Positions 1 to 7,408 of a stretch of DNA of 11,936 nucleotides are shown piece after piece (position 1 is the stretch's first letter; the number at the start of each line of letters is the position of its first letter). The translations under genes were made by a program, and so were the position numbers. Below the pieces are notes generated by a model. That model was not told where the DNA came from. It did not search any database and saw only the letters and a list, made by a program, of their open reading frames with translations. The DNA is from Kiritimatiellia bacterium. GTDB taxonomy: Bacteria; Verrucomicrobiota; Kiritimatiellia; UBA8416; JABMPJ01. The stretch is from assembly GCA_029939545.1 (NCBI GenBank), contig JAOZSS010000008.1:2203-14138 (forward strand), in the 5' to 3' direction.

Positions 1-1362
1 GAGGCACTGGTCGAGGCGATCGGCGCGCGTGACGATGACCTGAAGGCGTATGTGTCGCTTGATGCGGACGGCGCGCTGGCGCAGGCCGAGGAAGCGGACC
101 GCAAGCGGGCGGCGGGCGAGGAGGCGTCGCTGCTCGGGATTCCGGTTGCGATCAAGGATGTCCTGAACGTAACGGGCCAGCCTTGTACCTGCGGCTCCCA
201 GATCCTGCAAGGCTATGTGGCGCCTTACGACGCGACGGCGATTGCGAAGTTGCGCGCGGCGGGCGCAGTTTTCGTGGGACGCACGAACATGGACGAGTTC
301 GCCATGGGGGGCACCACGGAGAACTCGAGCTTCCAGGTCACGCGTAACCCGCACGATCTCGATTGCGTGCCGGGCGGCTCAAGCGGCGGTTCGGCCGCGG
401 CTGTGGGCGGCGGCATTGCCCTGGCCGCGCTGGGATCGGACACCGGCGGTTCGATCCGGCAGCCGGCCTCGTTCTGCGGATGCGTCGGCCTCAAGCCGAC
501 CTACGGCCGCATCTCGCGCTATGGCCTGACTGCTTTTGCATCGTCGCTCGACCAGATCGGACCGATGACGCACGACGTGCGCGACGCCGCGATCCTGCTC
601 GAAGCGATGGCGGGCGTGGACCCGATGGATTCGACGTCGGTGGACCAGTCGGTGCCCGTCTACACGGCGGCATTGAGCGGCGATCTCAAAGGCATGACAC
701 TGGGCCTGCCGCAAGAGTATTTCGTGGAGGGCGTTGATCCGGAAGTGGAAGCCGCCGTGCGGGCCGCCGTGGAGCGGTGTCGGGAACTGGGCGCGGAGAT
801 TCGCGAGGTGAGCCTGCCGCACACGGAGTACGCCATTGCGACCTATTATGTGATCGCGACGGCGGAGGCATCGGCCAATCTGGCTCGGTTCGACGGCGTG
901 CGCTATGGCAGTCGCGCCGAAGGCGGGACTGATCCGATCGATATGTATGGCAAGACGCGCGCGCAGGGGTTCGGGGAAGAGGTGAAGCGTCGTATCATCC
1001 TGGGTACCTATGTGCTGAGCAGTGGCTATCACGATGCCTATTATCTGACCGGGCAGAAGGTGCGGACGTTGATCCGGTGCGATTTCGAGCAGGCGTTCGA
1101 GACCTGCGATGCGATCCTTACGCCCGTTTCCCCTACCGCGGCCTACAAGATTGGTGAGAAGATCAATGATCCGCTGCAGATGTACCTGGGCGACATGTTC
1201 ACCGCGACGGTTAACCTGGCAGGCAACTGCGGGCTGGCGGTGCCGTGTGGGAAGACGTCGACGGGATTGCCGATTGGGCTTCAGGTGATCGGTCCGGACT
1301 TTGGCGAAGCGCAGGTGTTGCGTGTGGGGCACGCCTACGAGCAGTCGGAGGCAGCCTCATGA
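1..1362 (+). CDS. gatA: Glutamyl-tRNA(Gln)/aspartyl-tRNA(Asn) amidotransferase subunit A, 5'-truncated by the window edge
   Basis: GatA is the amidase subunit of the GatCAB complex. It releases ammonia from glutamine, and GatB uses the ammonia to convert Glu-tRNA(Gln) or Asp-tRNA(Asn) to Gln- or Asn-tRNA in the cytoplasm. The frame is open from base 1, so the GTG at 52 is not a real start; 453 residues are visible. The amidase-signature triad is present: Lys in GIPVAIKD (fragment residue 52), cis-Ser in GGSSGGS (127) and nucleophilic Ser in DTGGSIRQPA (151). The spacings of 75 and 24 residues equal those I recall for Staphylococcus aureus GatA (K79/S154/S178), so about 27 N-terminal residues are probably missing. 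The stop overlaps the gatB start as ATGA, which suggests translational coupling. A gatC gene would be expected upstream but is outside the window. The family call is secure; a generic amidase is unlikely given gatB next door. Confidence 0.97.
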   Translation, partial: EALVEAIGARDDDLKAYVSLDADGALAQAEEADRKRAAGEEASLLGIPVAIKDVLNVTGQPCTCGSQILQGYVAPYDATAIAKLRAAGAVFVGRTNMDEFAMGGTTENSSFQVTRNPHDLDCVPGGSSGGSAAAVGGGIALAALGSDTGGSIRQPASFCGCVGLKPTYGRISRYGLTAFASSLDQIGPMTHDVRDAAILLEAMAGVDPMDSTSVDQSVPVYTAALSGDLKGMTLGLPQEYFVEGVDPEVEAAVRAAVERCRELGAEIREVSLPHTEYAIATYYVIATAEASANLARFDGVRYGSRAEGGTDPIDMYGKTRAQGFGEEVKRRIILGTYVLSSGYHDAYYLTGQKVRTLIRCDFEQAFETCDAILTPVSPTAAYKIGEKINDPLQMYLGDMFTATVNLAGNCGLAVPCGKTSTGLPIGLQVIGPDFGEAQVLRVGHAYEQSEAAS

Positions 1363-2789
1363 GTTGGGTTGCCACGATAGGCTTGGAGACGCACGTACAG
1401 CTCCGCACGGAGTCGAAGATGTTCTGCGCCTGCAGCACCGGATTTGGCGCCGCGCCCAACTCGCATGTCTGCCCGGTCTGCCTGGGGTATCCGGGCGCGA
1501 TGCCGGTGCTGAACCGGAAGGCCGTCGAGCTGACCGTGCGGTCTGGCCTGATGCTCGGCTGTGACATCCCTTTCTACAGCAAGTTCGACCGGAAGAGCTA
1601 TTTTTACCCTGACATGCCGAAGAACTACCAGATCTCGCAGTACGATCAGCCGCTCTGCGAGGGCGGCGGGGTGGACATCGTTCTGGAGGGTCAGGCGCGA
1701 CGCATTGCCCTGACGCGTATCCACCTGGAAGAAGATGTCGGCAAGAGCATGCACTTCCGGAGCTCGAGCGGCGTGGACTTCAACCGCGCGGGCGTGCCGC
1801 TGATGGAGATTGTCTCCGATCCGGACATGCACACGCCGGAAGAGGCCATCGCCTATCTCACCGCGCTGAAGCAGATCCTGCTCTATGCCGAGGTGAGCGA
1901 CTGCAACCTGGAAGAGGGCAACATGCGCAGCGATGTGAACATCAGCATAGCGCGTGAGGGGGCCACCGAGCTCGGCACCAAGGCCGAGATCAAAAACATG
2001 AACACCTTCCGCGGCGTGCAGAGCGCCTTGCGCTACGAGATTGCCCGGCAGATCGATGTGTTGGAGGAGGGCGGGCGCATCGTGCAGGAGACGCGCCGTT
2101 GGGATCCGGACGCCGAGATGACCTCCAGCATGCGCACGAAGGAAGACGCGCACGACTACCGCTATTTCCCGGAGCCCGACCTGATGCCCGTGGTGTTGAC
2201 CGAAGCGCAGATCGCAGCGTGGCGCGCCACACTGCCCGAGCCGCCCGCCGCCCGCCGCGAGCGGATGGTCAGCGAGTATGGCATCCCTGAGTATGATGCC
2301 GGCGTGCTGGCGGCCGATAAGCGGGTAGGGGACTTCTTTGAAGCCGTGGCCCGGGCCTCGGGCAATGGTAAGGCGGCGTCCAACTGGATCATGACCGAGA
2401 TGCTGCGATTGCTGGGCGATCAGGAGATGGAGATCTCTGACGTACGCGTGACCCCCGAAGCGCTGGCGGGCTTGATCGGGCTGGTGGATAGCGGGGCACT
2501 CAACTCGAACTCCGCCAAAGAGGTCTTCGCCGAGCTGTTCGCCCATGGCGGCGACCCGAAGGCGGTTGTCGAGGCCAAGGGGTTGACGCAGGTCAGTGAC
2601 TCGGGCGCGATAGAAACCTTTGTGCAGCAGGCGATCGACGCGAATCCGCAGTCGATCGAGGATTTCCGCAACGGCAAGACCCAAGCCGCCAAGTTCCTGG
2701 TGGGCCAGGTGATGCGCCTGAGCAAGGGCAAGGCCAATCCGCAGATGGTGGGGGAGATGATAGAAAGGTTGTTGAGCAGCGACGACTGA
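1359..2789 (+). CDS. gatB: Glutamyl-tRNA(Gln)/aspartyl-tRNA(Asn) amidotransferase subunit B
   Basis: GatB binds the mischarged tRNA, activates the tRNA-bound Glu or Asp by phosphorylation with ATP, and amidates it with ammonia from GatA. The 476-aa product is normal length for the family. It begins with IGLETHVQL, then has a CxC (23/25) and CxxC (38/41) cysteine set typical of zinc-binding GatB members. Family blocks follow: YFYPDMPKNYQISQYD, RIHLEEDVGKSMH, DFNRAGVPLMEIVSDPD, EEGNMRSDVNIS, GTKAEIKNMNTF and DYRYFPEPDL. The C-terminal YqeY-like tRNA-binding tail has VGQVMRLSKGKANPQ. The same frame is open upstream inside gatA, but the ATG at 1359 gives the conserved N-terminus directly and forms the usual ATGA overlap. 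The family often has IVSEPDM where this protein has IVSDPDM, a conservative change. Whether the enzyme serves Gln, Asn or both cannot be told from this window. Confidence 0.97.
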   Translation: MSWVATIGLETHVQLRTESKMFCACSTGFGAAPNSHVCPVCLGYPGAMPVLNRKAVELTVRSGLMLGCDIPFYSKFDRKSYFYPDMPKNYQISQYDQPLCEGGGVDIVLEGQARRIALTRIHLEEDVGKSMHFRSSSGVDFNRAGVPLMEIVSDPDMHTPEEAIAYLTALKQILLYAEVSDCNLEEGNMRSDVNISIAREGATELGTKAEIKNMNTFRGVQSALRYEIARQIDVLEEGGRIVQETRRWDPDAEMTSSMRTKEDAHDYRYFPEPDLMPVVLTEAQIAAWRATLPEPPAARRERMVSEYGIPEYDAGVLAADKRVGDFFEAVARASGNGKAASNWIMTEMLRLLGDQEMEISDVRVTPEALAGLIGLVDSGALNSNSAKEVFAELFAHGGDPKAVVEAKGLTQVSDSGAIETFVQQAIDANPQSIEDFRNGKTQAAKFLVGQVMRLSKGKANPQMVGEMIERLLSSDD

Positions 2790-2796
2790 GTCGCTG
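2777..2796. other. Perfect 7-bp hairpin around the gatB stop codon
   Basis: The arms CAGCGAC (2777-2783) and GTCGCTG (2790-2796) are exact reverse complements. They enclose a 6-nt loop, GACTGA, whose last three bases are the gatB TGA stop. No T-run follows, so it is not a classical intrinsic terminator. It could protect the 3' end of a gat transcript, weakly attenuate read-through into the pilus ATPase genes, or be chance. The second arm shares three bases with the first unit of the adjacent tandem repeat. Confidence 0.5.
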
Positions 2797-2816
2797 ACAC
2801 CTGACACCTGACACCT
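2794..2816. repeat. Heptamer tandem repeat, CTGACAC x 3.3
   Basis: Three exact head-to-tail copies of CTGACAC (2794-2800, 2801-2807, 2808-2814) are followed by a partial CT. The repeat starts 4 nt after the gatB stop and lies in the 91-bp gap before the first ATPase gene. Short heptanucleotide tandem repeats between genes are known in some bacteria, for example the STRR elements of cyanobacteria. Whether this one is dispersed in its genome cannot be seen here. Confidence 0.8.
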
Positions 2817-2863
2817 CGTATTCCGCTTGTGACCGGGGGAAAGCATTCGTATAGTAAGCGCTT

Positions 2864-2870
2864 GAGGGGA
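2864..2870 (+). promoter_or_regulatory. Ribosome binding site of the first PilB-type gene
   Basis: GAGGGGA lies 10 nt before the ATG at 2881 and is the best Shine-Dalgarno match in the gap. It supports 2881 as the start. No convincing -35/-10 pair was seen in 2790-2863, so the gene may be read from an upstream promoter. Confidence 0.6.
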
Positions 2871-2880
2871 ACCGTCTCAG

Positions 2881-4590
2881 ATGCCACTGACTTCTAATGA
2901 CCAATATGTCCTTGAGATTCTGCAGGAACACGGACTCATAACGTACCAGCAGATCGAGGAAGCGCAGAGCAACATCATCCATGCTGGCACGTCCACGGTC
3001 GATATCCTGATCGACCGGAAGGTGCTGGATGAGGATGAGGTCATGCAGATCCTCGCCGAGCAGTTCGGCATGCAGAAGATCGCTATGAAGGATGTCGATG
3101 TGTCTGCGGAGGTCCGCGACATGGTCGATACTCCTACGGCCCGTAAGTACCGCGTGGTGCCGCTCTATATGAGTGATAACGTGCTCACGGTGGCCATGGA
3201 CGACCCGCTCAAATTCGACTCGCTTGACGGTCTGCGTCATATGCTCGACTGCGAGGTCGAGGGCGTGGTGACCACCAAGGCCGAGTTGAAGGTGGCGCTG
3301 GATCACCACTACACCGACGAGTCCGACATGGACAGCATGCTGGACCAGATCTCGGACGGTACGGTCGACGTGGCGATGGCCGGCACCGAGGACCGCATTC
3401 AGGACTCATCGGATGACTCCGATGCTCCGATTATCAAGCTGGTCAGCCTGGTCATTCTTGAGGCCTACCGCAACCGTGCGTCGGACATTCACCTTGAGCC
3501 GCTCGAGAAACGCTTCCGCGTGCGCTACCGCATTGATGGTGTGCTGCACGAGGTGGACAGTCCGCCGAAGCGCCTGCAGTCGGCCATCGTCAGCCGTATC
3601 AAGATCATGGCGTCGATGAAGATTTCGGAGAAACGCAAACCGCAGGACGGACGTATCCAGGTCAACATTCTGGGGCGCGTACTCGATCTGCGTGTCTCGA
3701 CGGTCCCTACCAACCAGGGCGAGTCAGTGGTTATGCGTATTCTCGACAAGCAGAACCTCGCGCTCGGACTGCCCAAGCTCGGGTTCTTCTCCGACGACCA
3801 GCAGACCTTCGAACGCATGATCGCACAGCCGGACGGCATCCTTCTGGTGACCGGTCCGACGGGATCCGGCAAGACGACGACCCTGTACGCCTGTCTGGGG
3901 GCGATCAACCGGCCGGACCGCAAGATCATCACGGTGGAAGACCCGGTCGAGTATGAGATGTCGGGTATCAACCAGGTCCAGGTGCGTGCGGAGATCGGCA
4001 TGACGTTTGCGCTGGCCCTGCGTTCCATTCTGCGCCAGGCGCCAAACGTCGTGATGATCGGCGAAATTCGCGACTCAGAAACAGCGAACATCGCGACCGA
4101 AGCGTCGCTGACCGGTCACCTCGTTTTTAGTACGCTGCATACGAACGATGCGCCGGGTGCCATTACGCGTCTACTCGACATCGGCGTTAAGCCCTTCATG
4201 GTGGCGTCTTCTCTGCGCGCGGTCATGGCCCAGCGCCTCGTGCGTTGTATCTGTGAGAACTGTAAAGAGGAGTACCAGCCCGAGCGCCACGAGTTGTCGG
4301 GGTTGGGTACGGCCGCGGACGCCTTGCTGGACCAGAAACTCATACGTGGCCATGGCTGCGCGAAGTGCTCGCTGACGGGGTACCATAGCCGGAAGGGACT
4401 CTTCGAGATCATGGTGGTTGACGACGACATTCAACGCATGATCTTCGATAAGGTCAGCTCTTCCGATCTGCGCAACTTCGCCCGTGCAGCCGGCATGCGC
4501 ACGCTGCGTGAAGACGGACTGCGCAAGATTGGTGCAGGCATAACGACGGTGGACGAGGTGCTCAGGGTCACCATGGGCGACATCGATTAG
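2881..4590 (+). CDS. GspE/PilB-family assembly ATPase (first copy)
   Basis: This is a hexameric cytoplasmic ATPase that would drive polymerisation of type IV pilins or type II pseudopilins at the inner-membrane platform. Its 569 residues fit the family. The N-terminal T2SSE_N/MshEN-like region spans about 1-150, followed by an acidic linker (about 155-180). The N2 domain with ASDIHLEP (200-207) comes next, then Walker A GPTGSGKT (325-332) and the Asp box TVEDPVEY (351-358). Walker B VVMIGEIRD is at 390-398 and the His box TGHLVFSTLHTNDA at 411-424. A tetracysteine zinc site follows (C458xxC461 and C493xxC496). All catalytic motifs look intact. The sequence before Walker B reads RQAPNVVMIGE, where most relatives have RQDPDVIMIGE. 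The N-terminal repeats lack the RLG residues of c-di-GMP-binding MshEN domains. The pilT-type gene starts 12 nt downstream. The sequence does not settle whether it serves a pilus (PilB) or type II secretion (GspE), so no symbol is given; the adjacent PilT favours pili. Confidence 0.95.
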   Translation: MPLTSNDQYVLEILQEHGLITYQQIEEAQSNIIHAGTSTVDILIDRKVLDEDEVMQILAEQFGMQKIAMKDVDVSAEVRDMVDTPTARKYRVVPLYMSDNVLTVAMDDPLKFDSLDGLRHMLDCEVEGVVTTKAELKVALDHHYTDESDMDSMLDQISDGTVDVAMAGTEDRIQDSSDDSDAPIIKLVSLVILEAYRNRASDIHLEPLEKRFRVRYRIDGVLHEVDSPPKRLQSAIVSRIKIMASMKISEKRKPQDGRIQVNILGRVLDLRVSTVPTNQGESVVMRILDKQNLALGLPKLGFFSDDQQTFERMIAQPDGILLVTGPTGSGKTTTLYACLGAINRPDRKIITVEDPVEYEMSGINQVQVRAEIGMTFALALRSILRQAPNVVMIGEIRDSETANIATEASLTGHLVFSTLHTNDAPGAITRLLDIGVKPFMVASSLRAVMAQRLVRCICENCKEEYQPERHELSGLGTAADALLDQKLIRGHGCAKCSLTGYHSRKGLFEIMVVDDDIQRMIFDKVSSSDLRNFARAAGMRTLREDGLRKIGAGITTVDEVLRVTMGDID

Positions 4591-4602
4591 AGGGAGACAC
4601 GT

Positions 4603-5688
4603 ATGGATGCTTCACATGTCGAGATGAACGATCTGCTGCAGCTCACGGTCGATGAGGGCGCGTCTGATCTCCACCTTGCGGTAGGCCTTCCCCCGATGCT
4701 GCGCATCACGGGCGGCCTGCAGCCGCTGGACTGTCCTGAGTTGACGCCGGAAGATACCGAGCGACTGATGAAGAGTATTACCTCCCCCGATCACCAGCAG
4801 AAGGTACGCGAGGGTGGGGGAACAGACTTCGGTTTCAGCTTCGGTGAGCAGGCGCGTTTCCGTGTCAGCGTTCTCAAGGCCAAGGGCAACGTGGGCGTCG
4901 TGCTGAGGCTGATCCCCAGCGACCTGATGTCGCTCGAGGAGATCGGGCTGCCCCCGCAGATTCGCGAGATCCTGTTTAAGCCGCGCGGCATGGTCCTGGT
5001 GACGGGCCCGACCGGCTCGGGCAAGACGACGACGCTGGCCAGCATGATCAACGTGATCAACCAGGAGCGCGACGGCCACATCATCACGGTTGAGGACCCG
5101 ATCGAATATTACCACCCGCACAAGAAGTCGATCGTGACCCAGCGTGAGCTGGGGGTCGATGTGCCCTCGTTCAAGGAGGCCTTGCGCCGCGCGCTACGCC
5201 AGGACCCGGACGTTATTCTGGTGGGTGAAATGCGCGACCTCGAAACGATGGAAGCGGCCATTACGGCGGCTGAGACGGGCCACCTCGTGTTTGCCACGTT
5301 GCATACGACGGGTGCGGCCAACACGGTTGACCGTATCGTCGATGCGTTTCCCACCGAACAACAGGAGCAGATCCGCACGCAGCTTGCGGCGGGTATTGTG
5401 GCGGTCGTTTCGCAGTTGCTGCTGGTGCGCGAGGACCAGCCTGGACGGGTGGCGGCTTTTGAGATCATGATTTCGACACCGTCGATCCGTTCGCTGATCC
5501 GCGAGAACAAGACGTTTCGCCTCGCGTCGGACATCCAGACCGGCGCGAAGTACGGCATGATCACGTTGGATGCCCACATGCTGGCGCTCTACCGGGCCGG
5601 CCAGATTCGCTACGAGGACCTGATTACGAAAGCTCAGGATCCCGAGATGATTATCCAGAAACTGCGCGAGGAAGGCGCTAAGCGTTAA
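4603..5688 (+). CDS. pilT: Type IV pilus twitching-motility retraction ATPase, PilT family
   Basis: PilT is a hexameric ATPase that depolymerises the type IV pilus and powers retraction, twitching and DNA uptake. The 361-aa product is close to typical PilT length and has no MshEN domain or tetracysteine motif, which separates it from the two flanking ATPases. A short PAS-like N-terminal domain carries GASDLHLAVGLPP. Then come Walker A GPTGSGKT (135-142), the Asp box TVEDPIEYYH, Walker B DVILVGEMRD (203-212) and the His box TGHLVFATLHTTGA. The motif SIRSLIRE (294-301) matches the PilT hallmark AIRNLIRE with two substitutions. AGGGAGA ahead of the ATG at 4603 is a good ribosome site and supports this start over the Met at codon 8. 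The gene sits 12 nt after the first PilB-type gene and 1 nt before the second, so the three are almost certainly co-transcribed. A PilU-type accessory retraction ATPase is a less likely alternative. Confidence 0.95.
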   Translation: MDASHVEMNDLLQLTVDEGASDLHLAVGLPPMLRITGGLQPLDCPELTPEDTERLMKSITSPDHQQKVREGGGTDFGFSFGEQARFRVSVLKAKGNVGVVLRLIPSDLMSLEEIGLPPQIREILFKPRGMVLVTGPTGSGKTTTLASMINVINQERDGHIITVEDPIEYYHPHKKSIVTQRELGVDVPSFKEALRRALRQDPDVILVGEMRDLETMEAAITAAETGHLVFATLHTTGAANTVDRIVDAFPTEQQEQIRTQLAAGIVAVVSQLLLVREDQPGRVAAFEIMISTPSIRSLIRENKTFRLASDIQTGAKYGMITLDAHMLALYRAGQIRYEDLITKAQDPEMIIQKLREEGAKR

Positions 5689-5689
5689 G

Positions 5690-7396
5690 ATGGCAGATTC
5701 TGAACATATAGATCCCGTACTGCAGCTTGTACAGGAGCGGACCACGATTACCGATGAGTTGGCGTCCGATATTCTGGACGAGCAGTCTTCAACCGGTAAG
5801 CCGATTCGGCAGATCCTGATCGATATGGGTCTGCTTACCGAGGACCAGCTCCTCGAACTATTCGCGGAGTACCTCGGGACGGAAGTCATCAACTTGCCCG
5901 CCACGGATGTCCCGCCCGATGTCGTGCACAGTGTCCCGGCCAGCGTGGCCCGCATGTACAACGTCGTGCCCGTTGAAATGGCACCGAATTCAGTCAAACT
6001 GGCCACCGGCAGCCTGATCAGCCCGGAAGTGATGGACGAACTGATGTTCGTGCTGACACGCGATGTCTCCTTCGTTATGGCGCGTTATGATGATTGCCAG
6101 ACCTTCATCAACCAGTTCTACGGAGATGACAGCGAGGCGGTAACGGACATGCTGTCGGCACTGGAATCGGAGATCGAAGACAGTGACACCCTCCTGCTGG
6201 GCGATGAGGAGGACGAGCTTGGAATCGAAGAGGCCGCGGGATCGACCCCCGTGATCCGGTTCGTAAACCTGGTGCTCTACCAGGCCGTCAACGACCGCGC
6301 CTCCGACATCCATTTTGAACCGTTCGAGAAGGAGTTTAAGATCCGCTACCGCGTGGACGGAGCCCTCTACGAAATGCGCCCCCCGGCCAAGCGGCTGGCC
6401 ATGCCGATCATCTCCCGTATAAAGGTTATGTCGAACCTCAACATCGCGGAGCGGCGCCTTCCCCAGGACGGTCGCATCCAGCTCACGATTGCGGGGCGGA
6501 TAATCGACCTGCGTGTTTCGACGCTACCGACCCAGTTCGGGGAGAGCGTGGTGTTGCGCGTACTCGACCGGTCGGTGGTCTCGCTCGATCTCGAGAACCT
6601 TGGGCTGCCGACGGACGTCTATGATGCGATGTGCCTGGATATCGATCGGCCGAACGGCATCATGATCGTGACCGGGCCGACCGGGTCGGGCAAGACCACC
6701 ACTCTCTATTCGGCGCTGCGGCGAATCAACAAGATAGAGAATAAGTTGCTCACGGCTGAGGAGCCGGTCGAATATGATATCGAGGGTATCATCCAGGTGC
6801 CGATCAGTGAGGTGGCGGGCAACACGTTCCATAACGTGCTGCGCGCCTTCCTGCGCCAGGACCCCGATGTGATGATGGTGGGTGAAATTCGCGATCTGGA
6901 AACAGCCCAGATCGCCGTGCAGGCCGCCCTGACCGGTCACATGGTGCTCAGTACGCTGCACACCAACGACGCGGCCGGTGCCGTGACGCGTTTGATCGAT
7001 ATGGATGTTGAGCCCTACCTGATCTCGTCGACGCTGACCTCCGTTCTCGGCCAGCGCCTCGTTCGTACCATCTGTACCCACTGCAAGACGGCGTACGAGC
7101 CGGACGACGATATGCTCGAAAGCCTTAACCTCTCGCGCGAGGACGTGGCCGGGCGTCCGTTCTACTACGGCAAGGGTTGCCAGCACTGCAATGACACGGG
7201 ATATCATGGGCGGAAGGGCATCTACGAGTACCTGCGGGTGACCGACTCCGTGCGCCAATTGATTGACGAGCGCAAGCCGACCCTGCTTATCCGTGATGAG
7301 GCAATTCGGGAAGGCATGCGCCCGCTGCGTGAGGACGGCATTCGTAGCGTGCTGGACGGCTACACCACCGCTGAAGAGATTCTGAAGTATACATAG
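5690..7396 (+). CDS. GspE/PilB-family assembly ATPase (second copy)
   Basis: This is a second full-length extension or secretion ATPase of 568 residues with the same domain order as the copy at 2881. An N-terminal T2SSE_N-like region has QILIDMGLLTEDQLLELFAE. A very acidic linker (about 160-182) and an N2 domain with ASDIHFEPFEKEF follow. Walker A GPTGSGKT is at 329-336, Walker B DVMMVGEIRD at 393-402, and the His box reads TGHMVLSTLHTNDA. The zinc site is C462xxC465 and C497xxC500. The Asp box reads AEEPVEYD, with Glu358 where the first copy has Asp354. The two copies differ widely outside the motifs, so they are old paralogues rather than a recent duplication. The ATG follows the pilT stop by one base, and its ribosome site (GAGGAAGG, 5668-5675) lies within pilT, so translation is probably coupled. 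It may serve type II secretion while the first copy serves pili, or the reverse; the sequence does not decide. Confidence 0.94.
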   Translation: MADSEHIDPVLQLVQERTTITDELASDILDEQSSTGKPIRQILIDMGLLTEDQLLELFAEYLGTEVINLPATDVPPDVVHSVPASVARMYNVVPVEMAPNSVKLATGSLISPEVMDELMFVLTRDVSFVMARYDDCQTFINQFYGDDSEAVTDMLSALESEIEDSDTLLLGDEEDELGIEEAAGSTPVIRFVNLVLYQAVNDRASDIHFEPFEKEFKIRYRVDGALYEMRPPAKRLAMPIISRIKVMSNLNIAERRLPQDGRIQLTIAGRIIDLRVSTLPTQFGESVVLRVLDRSVVSLDLENLGLPTDVYDAMCLDIDRPNGIMIVTGPTGSGKTTTLYSALRRINKIENKLLTAEEPVEYDIEGIIQVPISEVAGNTFHNVLRAFLRQDPDVMMVGEIRDLETAQIAVQAALTGHMVLSTLHTNDAAGAVTRLIDMDVEPYLISSTLTSVLGQRLVRTICTHCKTAYEPDDDMLESLNLSREDVAGRPFYYGKGCQHCNDTGYHGRKGIYEYLRVTDSVRQLIDERKPTLLIRDEAIREGMRPLREDGIRSVLDGYTTAEEILKYT

Positions 7397-7408
7397 AGGA
7401 TTTAGGTA

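Noticed and set aside
379..1332. A 317-codon open frame on the minus strand opposite gatA
   Set aside because: It lies fully within gatA, shows low-complexity Arg/His composition and has no family resemblance.
1335..2846. A 503-codon open frame on the minus strand opposite gatB
   Set aside because: It is an antisense shadow of a clearly real gatB in GC-rich DNA. Its translation is His/Leu/Arg-rich with no recognisable domain.
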